64,000 nucleotides of DNA, taken from the NCBI RefSeq assembly GCF_900141705.1, contig NZ_FQYM01000001.1, positions 372,001-436,000 of the forward strand, read 5' to 3'. Below are positions 41,606-48,936 of the stretch, one piece after another. The notes beneath the pieces were generated by a model that saw only the letters and a list, made by a program, of their open reading frames with translations, was not told the DNA's origin and ran no database searches. The stretch is from Fibrobacter sp. UWP2. Its GTDB lineage: Bacteria > Fibrobacterota > Fibrobacteria > Fibrobacterales > Fibrobacteraceae. Position 1 is the first letter of the stretch; every line of letters begins with the position of its first letter. The translations under genes and the position numbers were made by a program.

Positions 41606-42352
41606 ATGTTGACTCCAGAACAAATCAAGGCTAAAAAGACTACCGGCGAAAAGGTCTCGATGATTACGAGCTACGATTTCGCCTTCGCACGCATGGCGGA
41701 GGCAGCCGGAGTGGATCAAATTTTGGTGGGCGACAGCCTCGCCAACACCATGCTGGGCTACAAGAGCACCCGTGAAATCGGCATGACCGAGATGCTTATC
41801 TTTACAGCAGCCGTCTGCCGTGGCGCCCCGAACACTCACGTTGTCGCCGACATGCCCTACAGAAGCGACAAAGATCCTCAAACAGCTTACGACAACGCCC
41901 GCCGTTTTATGGACGTGGGCGCATCGAGCGTGAAGATTGAAGGCACTCCCGCAGGCGTCATCGAGTTCCTGCGCTCCCACGACATCCCGGTGTGCGCCCA
42001 CCTGGGGCTGCTGCCGCAAACGGCGGAGAACTTCAAGCAGAAGGGCAAAACCGAGGAAGAGGCGGCGGCAATTGAGGCGCAGGCCAAGTTTGTCGACAGC
42101 CTGGACTGTTTCGAGACGGTGCTGGAGCACATCCCCGAAGAACTGGGCACCAGAATCACCCGCGAAGTGGGCTCCGTGACCATCGGCATAGGCGGCGGCA
42201 AGTTCACCGACGGCCACGTGCTGGTGATGCACGACGCACTCGGCATGCACAACGGAAAAATCCCTCCGTTCGCGACGAAGTTCGTGGACATGTACGCGCT
42301 TGGAGTCGAAGGAATCAAAAAATACGTCGACAGTGTGAAGGCAGGATTGTAA
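41606..42352 (+). CDS. panB: 3-methyl-2-oxobutanoate hydroxymethyltransferase
   Basis: 248 aa. MITSYDFAFARMAEAAGVD (near 18-36), the metal-binding VGDSLANTMLGY, MPYRS, and AHLGLLPQ are all PanB signatures. It adds a hydroxymethyl group from 5,10-methylene-tetrahydrofolate to ketoisovalerate, the first committed step of pantothenate synthesis. Slightly shorter than the typical 260-280 aa, missing a little at the C-terminus. The leader has a -10 TATATT (41576-41581) and GGGAGA before the ATG, plus an out-of-frame ATG at 41593. No other pan genes are adjacent. Confidence 0.93.
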   Translation: MLTPEQIKAKKTTGEKVSMITSYDFAFARMAEAAGVDQILVGDSLANTMLGYKSTREIGMTEMLIFTAAVCRGAPNTHVVADMPYRSDKDPQTAYDNARRFMDVGASSVKIEGTPAGVIEFLRSHDIPVCAHLGLLPQTAENFKQKGKTEEEAAAIEAQAKFVDSLDCFETVLEHIPEELGTRITREVGSVTIGIGGGKFTDGHVLVMHDALGMHNGKIPPFATKFVDMYALGVEGIKKYVDSVKAGL

Positions 42353-42388
42353 AATTTTTGACGAAGGTCACACTTCGCGACAAAAATT
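42353..42388. terminator. long hairpin after panB
   Basis: AATTTTTG-A-CGAAG-GTCACA-CTTCG-CGA-CAAAAATT. It begins within the stop region of panB; the T-run is in the 5' arm, so termination rightward is uncertain. Confidence 0.4.
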
Positions 42389-42455
42389 CCTCCCCACATA
42401 AGCCTCACACGCATTTTTTGAAGCTATCTTTTTGACAATCACCAACTTACAATCA

Positions 42456-42487
42456 AAAATCCGGCTACGCTCCGGATTTTTTCTTTT
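42456..42487 (+). terminator. rho-independent terminator
   Basis: AAAATCCGG-CTACGCT-CCGGATTTT followed by TTCTTTTT; about 100 bases after panB. Confidence 0.85.
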
Positions 42488-42651
42488 TGTGCTCGCATTA
42501 CACACTAATTATTCTGCAAGCCTTATTTTATGCGGATTGCGACGCGGTACTACATACAAAGTAACAGTCTACAAGGAAGACTTTTTCAAAGTCATTTTTT
42601 GGCTTTGTCAAGACCTTTAGAAAAAAAAATGAAAAAAATTTTAAAAAAGTG

Positions 42652-42680
42652 TTGATTATTTGTGAAAATAAAGTTATTTT
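42652..42680 (+). promoter_or_regulatory. promoter of the histone-H1-like gene
   Basis: TTGATT at 42652-42657 and TATTTT at 42675-42680 with 17 bases between, giving a leader of about 35 bases with an AAGGAAG ribosome site before the ATG at 42722. Confidence 0.6.
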
Positions 42681-42721
42681 ATAGTCATCAAACACTAAAC
42701 CCTCAAAAAAGGAAGAATAAA

Positions 42722-42982
42722 ATGGCTACAACAAAGAAAACCGTTGCTAAGAAACCCGCTGCCAAGAAGGCTGTTGCCAAGAAGGCTCCGGCTAAGAAGG
42801 CTGCTGCCGCTAAGAAGCCGGCTGCCAAGAAGCCCGCTGCCAAGAAGGCTGCTGCCAAGAAGCCGGCCGCCAAGAAGGCTGTTGCTAAGAAGGCTCCGGC
42901 CAAGAAGGCTGTTGCTAAGAAGGCTCCGGCCAAGAAGGCTGTTGCCAAGAAGGCTCCGGCTAAGAAGGCTGCTAAGAAGTAA
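42722..42982 (+). CDS. histone-H1-like Lys/Ala/Pro-rich DNA-binding protein
   Basis: 86 aa from the ATG at 42722. Composition is almost only Lys, Ala, Pro and Val, in repeats of [10 protein letters not shown] and [10 protein letters not shown], like eukaryotic H1 tails and bacterial Hc1/AlgP-type proteins. It should bind DNA or RNA non-specifically and compact the nucleoid. The DNA is itself repetitive with a 30-base unit, so copy number could change by slippage. It has a strong promoter, Shine-Dalgarno and terminator, which suggests high expression as a single unit. Confidence 0.88.
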   Translation: MATTKKTVAKKPAAKKAVAKKAPAKKAAAAKKPAAKKPAAKKAAAKKPAAKKAVAKKAPAKKAVAKKAPAKKAVAKKAPAKKAAKK

Positions 42983-43007
42983 TTCTTCCCAAAGCTCTCT
43001 TTTGATG

Positions 43008-43040
43008 AAGGACTTGCGCAAGCAAGTCCTTCTTTTTTTT
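43008..43040 (+). terminator. rho-independent terminator of the histone-like gene
   Basis: AAGGACTTGC-GCAA-GCAAGTCCTT, 10-bp stem, then CTTTTTTTT. Its last T is the first base of the next gene's -10 box. Confidence 0.95.
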
Positions 43041-43052
43041 ATTATTGTAGAC
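43040..43052 (+). promoter_or_regulatory. -10 box of the unknown small gene (near-leaderless)
   Basis: TATTAT at 43040-43045, six bases, predicted +1 one base before the ATG at 43053; it abuts the terminator T-run. Confidence 0.5.
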
Positions 43053-43412
43053 ATGATCTCAGAGAAAGACCTTGCCGAACTCGAAAACGTCCCCTACGAG
43101 GAGCGAATCTCGCGCGTTGAGAAGCTCCTCGAAGGCAAAGAGAACCCCCGCGCCTTTGAACTCGGGCTGCTTTTAGCCCTCAAGATGGGTCAGGAGATCC
43201 GCGAAAAGAAGCCGCTGGGCAGCGAATCGGGCGACCTGGTCGCGAGCTGGAGCGGCAAGTACCCGGAATCGGTGGTCGAAGAGGCCATCGCAAGCGCCAA
43301 GGAATTTTTGCTGCACCCCGCCAACCTCGCCGAAAAAATCAAGAGCGGCGTGATGAAGAAGGCCGCCGAAGAGTCGAAACAGGCACAAAGCGAGGCCGAA
43401 GATGCAAAATAA
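43053..43412 (+). CDS. hypothetical protein upstream of Ppx/GppA
   Basis: 119 aa from the ATG at 43053; the same frame is open upstream through the histone-like gene, but that is not coding. Acidic and helical, no signal peptide (ISEKDLAELENVPYEERISR, then FELGLLLALKMGQEI; the end is Ala/Glu/Lys-rich). It overlaps the ppx/gppA-type gene by 11 bases, so both are made together; a partner or regulator of that phosphatase is possible. No family is recognised. Confidence 0.72.
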   Translation: MISEKDLAELENVPYEERISRVEKLLEGKENPRAFELGLLLALKMGQEIREKKPLGSESGDLVASWSGKYPESVVEEAIASAKEFLLHPANLAEKIKSGVMKKAAEESKQAQSEAEDAK

Positions 43413-44304
43413 GCTCCAAGCGACCGTCGACATAGGCAGCCACAGCTGCATTTTGCTGATTGCCGCCTTTGAAGACGGCAAACTGGTGCCCAAGCTGCAA
43501 AAGGTGGAAGTGTGCCGGCTGGGCGAAGACATTTACGAACACGGCGCCATTACAGAGGAACGCATCCGGGAATTGACTACCATCATGACCAAGTTCCGCA
43601 TGGACCTGCACGCCCTGGGAGTCGAACTCAAGGCCGTCGCCGCCACCGAGGCGATGCGCAAGGCCAGCAACCCCGACGCCGTGCTGGACGCGGTCGAAAA
43701 GAGCCTGTGGATGCGCCCGCGCATCATCAGCGGCGAAGAAGAAGGCAAACTCACGTTCCGCTCGGTCAAGGAATGGCACGGCGACGACATCGTGACAATC
43801 GACATTGGCGGCGGTTCCACCGAACTCAGCAACGGAAAGACCTCGTTCTCCATCCCGGTGGGCGCCCTCAAGATGTTCAAGGCAATGGGACCGATCCCCG
43901 GCCCCGAATACAAGAAGTTTGTGAAGGAAACCTTCAAGGAAGTGAGTTTCAAGGGCATGACCAAAAAGCCGGTGTACCTCATTGGCGGCACGGGAACGGC
44001 ACTTGCGATGGTGTTCCTAAACAAGCCGCAGTTCGACTACAAAGCGATTGAAGGGCTCGAGATGAGCATCGCCGACCTCGATGCGGTCACCACGCGCATC
44101 ACAAACCTCTCCAAGGAGCTCCGTGCGATGCTCCCCGGACTCGAGAACGGGCGTCACGAGGTGATTATTTGCGGGCTTTTTTGGCTCAAGTCGCTTTTAG
44201 AGAAGTTGCGCGTAGAGCGTTTCAAGATCTCCACTGCGGGTCTGAGGTTCGGCCTGTTGTACCCACCCGAGGGCGAGTCTAAAACGGAAACCCAAAAAAA
44301 CTAA
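43402..44304 (+). CDS. Ppx/GppA-family phosphatase
   Basis: 300 aa, ASKHA fold. The two phosphate loops are VDIGSHSCILLIA (9-21) and TIDIGGGSTELS (about 133-144), and GGTGTALAM forms the third motif. Family members degrade exopolyphosphate or convert pppGpp to ppGpp. The length (about 300) is that of the short, catalytic-core-only type, lacking the C-terminal HD-like domain of the long forms. The ATG lies within the end of the preceding gene. It ends 3 bases before the convergent rRNA methyltransferase gene. Confidence 0.9.
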   Translation: MQNKLQATVDIGSHSCILLIAAFEDGKLVPKLQKVEVCRLGEDIYEHGAITEERIRELTTIMTKFRMDLHALGVELKAVAATEAMRKASNPDAVLDAVEKSLWMRPRIISGEEEGKLTFRSVKEWHGDDIVTIDIGGGSTELSNGKTSFSIPVGALKMFKAMGPIPGPEYKKFVKETFKEVSFKGMTKKPVYLIGGTGTALAMVFLNKPQFDYKAIEGLEMSIADLDAVTTRITNLSKELRAMLPGLENGRHEVIICGLFWLKSLLEKLRVERFKISTAGLRFGLLYPPEGESKTETQKN

Positions 44305-44307
44305 GGA

Positions 44308-45267
44308 TTACACTTCCACCATCGTCGCGACGAGGCAAGAATCCTTCGTAGCGCCGCTACCCGCAAAATCGATATCCTGCCCGCGCTTCCAAGCAGTGCG
44401 GGCTTCTTTGTGTACCGACCTGACGGCATCAAGCACGTCGCGCGCGAACGAATCGAGCGCGAACTCGCTGTAGTTGGAACTCACCATGAAGAACCCGCCC
44501 GGATTCAAAATCGAGGCGCAGTCCGCCACAAGCGGCATCAAATGTTCGCGCACGTTGAAGTTCATCCCCTTAAAGCGCGCGAAACTCGGCGGGTCGAGAA
44601 CGATTCCGTCGAACTTTAGGCCCTTCTTTTGCGCCCAGCGCACGTATTCGAGCGCATTCCCGCGGAAAAATTCACCGGGGCGCAGGTCGAGCCCGTTCAG
44701 CGCGTAGTTTTCGCGGCCCTTGTCGAGAATCTTGCCGCTGATGTCGGCATTGGTGGCGACCGCGGCACCCCCGAGGCGCGCATGCACCGAGAAACTGCAC
44801 GTGTAGCTGAAGAGGTTCAAAAAGCGCACGTTATTAGACATCGCGCGAAAGCGTTCCTCCACCTCGAGGCGCACGTGCCGCATGTCCAGGAACAACCCCG
44901 GGTTCACCGTGTCGAGCAGGTCCACATGGAATTTCGCGTTCCCCTCGCGTACCGTCCCCGCGGCATCTTCGCGTGACCCGTAGGCAACTTCCATCGGCGC
45001 GTTCTCGAGCGACTTGCCCGAGCGCGAGAGGCGTTCCTTCACCACGACGCATGCGGGATTGAATGTCTCCACCACCGCATCTACGATTGCGCGACGTTCC
45101 CGCAGGAGTTCATCCCCGAAATACTGCACCTGGAAGCGGTCGCCAAAGCGATCGAGCGTGAGTCCCGGGAAACCGTCGGCGGCCCCGTTCACGACGCGGT
45201 ACGCGTCCGTCACATCGAACAGCGGCGCACGTTTTTCAAATGCAGTCCTAAGTAAATTTTTCATCAT
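44308..45267 (-). CDS. RlmI/RlmK-type SAM-dependent rRNA methyltransferase
   Basis: 319 aa. N-terminal TAYRVVNGAADGFPGLTLDR-like segment (DAYRVVNGAADGFPGL) characteristic of the RlmI family, then the methyltransferase fold with LNLFSYTCSFSVHA for SAM, DISGKILDKGRENYALN, and LDPPSFAR as the catalytic N/DPPF-like loop. The PUA domain present at the N-terminus of RlmI is missing, so the protein is about 75 residues shorter. It probably methylates C5 of a cytosine or a related base in 23S rRNA; the target is not certain. Same strand as nrdR, 69 bases downstream. Confidence 0.88.
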   Translation of the reverse strand: MMKNLLRTAFEKRAPLFDVTDAYRVVNGAADGFPGLTLDRFGDRFQVQYFGDELLRERRAIVDAVVETFNPACVVVKERLSRSGKSLENAPMEVAYGSREDAAGTVREGNAKFHVDLLDTVNPGLFLDMRHVRLEVEERFRAMSNNVRFLNLFSYTCSFSVHARLGGAAVATNADISGKILDKGRENYALNGLDLRPGEFFRGNALEYVRWAQKKGLKFDGIVLDPPSFARFKGMNFNVREHLMPLVADCASILNPGGFFMVSSNYSEFALDSFARDVLDAVRSVHKEARTAWKRGQDIDFAGSGATKDSCLVATMVEV

Positions 45268-45336
45268 CTATAACGCATGCCCAAAATTTTCGAAGACTTC
45301 TTTCGTCTGTAGCGAGCATGGCGAGCGTTCTTTCGT

Positions 45337-45783
45337 CTAAGTTTTGTCCAGCGTCTTGATCTGGTCCACGAACTCGCCGACTTCCTTGAATTCTCGGTAG
45401 ATGGACGCGAACCTCACGTAGGCGACAGGGTCCAATTTCTTGAGTTCCTGCATCACGAGGTTCCCGATGGTATCGTAGCCCACCTCGGAATTGTCGTTCA
45501 CCGGCAGGGCGTTTTCCACGCGTGTCGCCAGTTCTTCGATGTCCTCGGTCGAAAGCGGGCGCTTCTTGCAAGAGTTCATGATGCCGCGGATAAGCTTTTC
45601 GCGCTGGAACGGCTGCTTTTCGCCACTCCGCTTGATAACCGTCAACGGCTGGAGTTCGATATACTCGCGGGTAGTGAACCTGCGACCACACGCAAGGCAT
45701 TCACGCCGTCTGCGTATGGCGGTTCCGCTCACGCGGCTATCGACCACCTTGTCGTTGTCTTGCTTGCAAAAAGGACAAATCAT
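45337..45783 (-). CDS. nrdR: transcriptional repressor NrdR
   Basis: 148 aa. An N-terminal zinc ribbon (Cys 3, 6, 29, 32: ICPFC...CLAC) with the basic linker SGTAIRRRRE is followed by an ATP-cone (about 46-140: LTVIKRSGEKQPFQREKL). NrdR senses ATP/dATP and represses ribonucleotide reductase genes. No nrd genes or NrdR-box pairs were noticed here. The A of the ATG is the predicted transcription start. Confidence 0.97.
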   Translation of the reverse strand: MICPFCKQDNDKVVDSRVSGTAIRRRRECLACGRRFTTREYIELQPLTVIKRSGEKQPFQREKLIRGIMNSCKKRPLSTEDIEELATRVENALPVNDNSEVGYDTIGNLVMQELKKLDPVAYVRFASIYREFKEVGEFVDQIKTLDKT

Positions 45784-45795
45784 GGCTAGAATATA
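45784..45795 (-). promoter_or_regulatory. -10 box of nrdR (leaderless)
   Basis: TATATT at 45795-45790, six bases, then the ATG at 45783 at the predicted +1. Confidence 0.6.
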
Positions 45796-45819
45796 GGTTA
45801 TTTCGCCAAAAAAAGCAAA

Positions 45820-46500
45820 CTAATCCTTGATGCAGCGGACGCTGAGCCACGTATCCTTGGGGAATGCGCCCGATTCCACGGATTCCTTCTCGTAATGCAT
45901 CACGAACATGAGCGCCTTCACGTCGTTTTTCTCCGTGGCGGTCCAGAAGAAGGCCCCGTTGTTGCTGAAGCTGCGCACACCGTTCGTGTTGACATGCGAA
46001 ACGGCCGCGGGCAAGGCAGCGAACCCGAAATCGTCCGTACCGACGACATAGTCCTTTTTGTCCTTGTCCCAGTCCCTCGTAGCCTTGAGTTTCGTACCCG
46101 CCGTAGCCGAATCACCAGCGGCAGCAACCAGGTCGTTCCAGTCGTCTTCGCCCGGCAGGCGCCAACTGCGGGGGCACGCGTCCATTGCATCTTCCCAGGC
46201 GTACAGCCGCCCGTACTTTTCGTGGGACTTCCCGTCGTATTCGGGGAAAACTACGCTGGTTTCCGTTTCGTAGTTCAGGTTCTCCGCCATCCATACCCGT
46301 CCGCCGATATTGACCGTGGCGTAAGTCTGGCCATCGCGCAAATCCTTGACCGTTCCCGCGTCGGGATTGTATTCGCTGCCCTTGTCGCCGGAACCGCCAC
46401 CGCCTACAGACGAGGAGCTGTCGTCACCGCAGGCGGTAAACAAGAACGCCAATGCCAAAGTGCAAATCAAAGAAAAACGCTTCATAGTTCCCCAAATCAT
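45820..46500 (-). CDS. FISUMP-domain lipoprotein (short linker)
   Basis: 226 aa from 46500, or 221 aa from the ATG at 46485 whose product begins MKRFSLIC; promoter spacing favours 46500. Lipobox FTAC precedes a short Ser/Gly linker (about residues 24-45). One FISUMP domain follows, with DLRDGQTYATVNIGGRVWM, AENLNYET, YGRLYAWEDAMDACPRSWRL, DDFGFAALPA, AFFWTATE and the final VRCIKD. The linker is much shorter than those of the other FISUMP lipoproteins here, so this domain would lie close to the membrane. Confidence 0.88.
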   Translation of the reverse strand: MIWGTMKRFSLICTLALAFLFTACGDDSSSSVGGGGSGDKGSEYNPDAGTVKDLRDGQTYATVNIGGRVWMAENLNYETETSVVFPEYDGKSHEKYGRLYAWEDAMDACPRSWRLPGEDDWNDLVAAAGDSATAGTKLKATRDWDKDKKDYVVGTDDFGFAALPAAVSHVNTNGVRSFSNNGAFFWTATEKNDVKALMFVMHYEKESVESGAFPKDTWLSVRCIKD

Positions 46501-46514
46501 TTATCGGAAATATA
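46501..46514 (-). promoter_or_regulatory. -10 box of the FISUMP gene (near-leaderless)
   Basis: TATATT at 46514-46509, six bases, predicted +1 two bases before the ATG at 46500. Confidence 0.5.
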
Positions 46515-46565
46515 GGAAACAAAAAGCCGCTCCCGTGCGAGGAGCAAGCTCGTTCTGTGAACGGA

Positions 46566-46589
46566 AAAGGCTCGTATCAACGAGCCTTT
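46566..46589 (-). terminator. terminator hairpin after transketolase
   Basis: AAAGGCTCG-TATCAA-CGAGCCTTT; leftward it continues into TTTCC. Flanking bases (ATGCG...CACTGC) recall the left flank of the variable-arm repeats. Confidence 0.5.
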
Positions 46590-46650
46590 GCAGTGAGAGC
46601 GAGCGCATACCAAAGTAATTTAACGCCCAAATCTAGCGCGAGCGGTCGCT

Positions 46651-48723
46651 TTAATTAGCCTTCTTGAAGTCGGCGACGTTCTGCGCGAACTCGGCGAGGT
46701 ATTCCTTCGCCTTCGCGGCGACGGCCTCGGGCACATAGCCGAATTCCTTCTCTAGCACGCCAGCCGGAGCAGAAGCGCCGAAGCGTTCCAGGCCGCAGGC
46801 CTTGCCGAACCCGCCGACCACGCGGTCGAAGAGAACCGGGAGGCCGCTGGAGAGAGCGAACACCGGAGTCCAGGGCACGAGCACCTGATCGCGGTAAGTT
46901 TTTTCTTGCTTGAGGAAGAGAGCCGGGCTAATCATGGAGACCACGCGCACGGCCTTGCCTTCGGCGCGGAGGAGTTCGGCAGCCTGGTGTTCCAGGAGCA
47001 CGTCGGAACCGTTCGCCACAAGCGTGAGGTCCGGGTTCTTGCCGGCAGCCGTATTGTCGCTCACGATGTAGGCGCCCTTGCGGCAGGCCTTCGCGGCTTC
47101 GTAGCGGTTTTCGCCGGGGAGCGTGTTTACCACCTGGCGGGTAAGGATGAGAGCCGTCGGACTGTCGTTGTTCTCGAAAGCCATTTCCCAGGCGGCGAGA
47201 GTCTCGAATGCGTCTGCCGGACGGAGCACGAGCATTTCGGCCTTGCCGTTTTCCTTCGTGAGGCCTTCGAGCAAGCGGATCTGCGTTTCGTGTTCGATGG
47301 GCTGGTGCGTCGGGCCGTCTTCGCCCACGCGGAAGCTATCGTGCGTGAACACGTACTTGACCGGGAGACCCATGAGGGCAGCCATGCGGATAGCGGGCTT
47401 CATGAAGTCGCTGAACACGAAGAACGTGGCACAAATCGGGAACAGGCCCTTCTGCAACGCGATACCGTTCATGATGGCGCCCATCGTGAGTTCCGCGACG
47501 CCCACCTGCACGAACGCGCCCTTGAAGTCGTTAGCGCGGAAGATGCCCGTCTTGTTGAGGAACGCCTGCGTATTGTCGGAGTTCGAAAGGTCGGCGGAAC
47601 TGCAAATGATGTTGTGGAAGTTTTCGGCGAGGTAGCCGAGAACCGTACCGCTCGTGACGCGGGTAGCGACCCCTTCCTTGATGGGGAGGTTCGAGAGGTT
47701 GAGCACCGGAGCCTTGCCGGAAAGCCATTCATTGAGGGTCGCGGACTTTTCGGCATTCGCCTTGTCCCAAGCGGCCTTGGCCTTCTTCCATTCGGCGACT
47801 TCCTTGCGGAGTTCTTCGGCGCGGGCTTCGAAACCGGCCTTCACATCGTCGAACACCTGGAACGGGTCGTCCGGGTTACCGCCGAGGTTCTTGACCGTAG
47901 CGGTTGTGGAAGCACCGGCAGCGTTGAGCGGCTGCCCGTGCGTAGAAACTTCGCCTTCGTAGCTCTTGCCATCTTCGGCAACGGCGCCCTTCGCCATCGT
48001 GGTGTGGCCGTACACGAGCGTCGGCTTTTCCTTCTCGGCCCAGGCTTCCTTGAATGCCTTGCGGAGTTCGGCGATGTTGGAACCGTCGCATTCGATAACG
48101 CGGAAACCCCATGCCTTGTACTGGCCGACGAAGTCGTGGCTCATCACGTCTTCGGTCTTGCAGCTCAGCTGCACCTGGTTCGCGTCGTAGAAGAAGATGA
48201 GGTTCGAAAGCTTGAGGTGGCCCGCGATGCGGCCCACGCCGTAGGCAATTTCTTCTTCGAGGCCGCCGTCAGAAACGAGGCAGACCGTCTTGTGCTCGAG
48301 GATGGAGCCGAAGCGTTCCACCATGAAGCGTTCGGCGATGGCGGCACCAAGGGCGATGCCGTGGCCAATACCGAGCGGGCCCGAGGAGTTCTCGATGCCG
48401 AGCATCACGTCCAGTTCGGGGTGGCCGGGAGTGCGGCTGCCGAGCTGGCGGAAGTTCTTCACGTCGTCGAGCGTGAGGCGGTTCGTGAGGACGAGCTCGG
48501 AGTACAGGAGCGGGCTCATGTGGCCCGGGTCCATGAAGAAGCGGTCGCGGCCCATCCATTCGGCGTCGTCCGGATCGTAGCGCAAGAATTCCGCGAACAA
48601 CAGCGTGATGGCGTCGGCGGCGCCCATGGCACCACCCGGATGTCCGGACTTCGCCTTCTGCACCATCGCGGCAGAAAGGATTCGGACGTTGTCGGCTGCT
48701 TTCGTAACTAAGGAATCTTGCAC
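46651..48723 (-). CDS. tkt: transketolase
   Basis: 690 aa, GTG start with AGAGG eight bases upstream. The N-terminal part has the transketolase KSGHPGGAMGAADA (25-38) and GPLGIGHGIALGAA. The central pyrimidine half has EDGPTHQPIEH. It moves two-carbon units between sugar phosphates in the pentose phosphate pathway. The thiamine-diphosphate/metal motif, normally GDGCLxEG...N, reads SDGGLEEE (151-158) and then YDANQ: Asp and the following Gly are kept, the first Gly is Ser. A long linker with EWKKAKAAWDKAN joins the halves. Confidence 0.95.
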   Translation of the reverse strand: MQDSLVTKAADNVRILSAAMVQKAKSGHPGGAMGAADAITLLFAEFLRYDPDDAEWMGRDRFFMDPGHMSPLLYSELVLTNRLTLDDVKNFRQLGSRTPGHPELDVMLGIENSSGPLGIGHGIALGAAIAERFMVERFGSILEHKTVCLVSDGGLEEEIAYGVGRIAGHLKLSNLIFFYDANQVQLSCKTEDVMSHDFVGQYKAWGFRVIECDGSNIAELRKAFKEAWAEKEKPTLVYGHTTMAKGAVAEDGKSYEGEVSTHGQPLNAAGASTTATVKNLGGNPDDPFQVFDDVKAGFEARAEELRKEVAEWKKAKAAWDKANAEKSATLNEWLSGKAPVLNLSNLPIKEGVATRVTSGTVLGYLAENFHNIICSSADLSNSDNTQAFLNKTGIFRANDFKGAFVQVGVAELTMGAIMNGIALQKGLFPICATFFVFSDFMKPAIRMAALMGLPVKYVFTHDSFRVGEDGPTHQPIEHETQIRLLEGLTKENGKAEMLVLRPADAFETLAAWEMAFENNDSPTALILTRQVVNTLPGENRYEAAKACRKGAYIVSDNTAAGKNPDLTLVANGSDVLLEHQAAELLRAEGKAVRVVSMISPALFLKQEKTYRDQVLVPWTPVFALSSGLPVLFDRVVGGFGKACGLERFGASAPAGVLEKEFGYVPEAVAAKAKEYLAEFAQNVADFKKAN

Positions 48724-48936
48724 GGTAAAACCTCTTTAGGGTATTGTTATTTACGCGCCAAATTTAGTTTTTTATGGCTATTCTCACAAGGCGGGTTCCG
48801 GCAAAAGAAGATCCCCAAAATCGCAAAAACCGCAAAAAAAACGCACCTAAAATGTTGACGAAAAAGCATTTACGTCAAATTACGGGCGCATTTACAAAAA
48901 GTTTTTATTTGTTTACGTCGTCCTGTTTAGTTCTTT
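48724..48936. other. non-coding interval between two leftward genes
   Basis: 213 bases, A/T-rich, with repeated TTTACG motifs but no strong hairpin. It holds the tkt promoter near 48740-48760; nothing else can be assigned. Confidence 0.5.

Larger units (their letters stand above)
42389..42721. other. AT-rich non-coding interval
   Basis: 333 bases without a credible gene; short frames here lack start signals and coding bias. It contains a -10-like TATCTT (42425) followed by a terminator (42456-42487), possibly a short transcript, then homopolymer-rich DNA, and the promoter of the histone-like gene near its end. Confidence 0.6.

Noticed and set aside
42432-42620. A 62-codon frame after panB
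   Set aside because: It spans a terminator and lacks a ribosome site or leaderless-type promoter.
42722-42982. CRISPR-like array from regular short repeats
   Set aside because: The repeats are in frame, encode a Lys/Ala protein and have no unique spacers.
45299-45340. Direct repeat TTCTTTCGTCT between nrdR and the rRNA methyltransferase gene
   Set aside because: Two 11-base copies about 30 bases apart without structure or known motif; too short to interpret.
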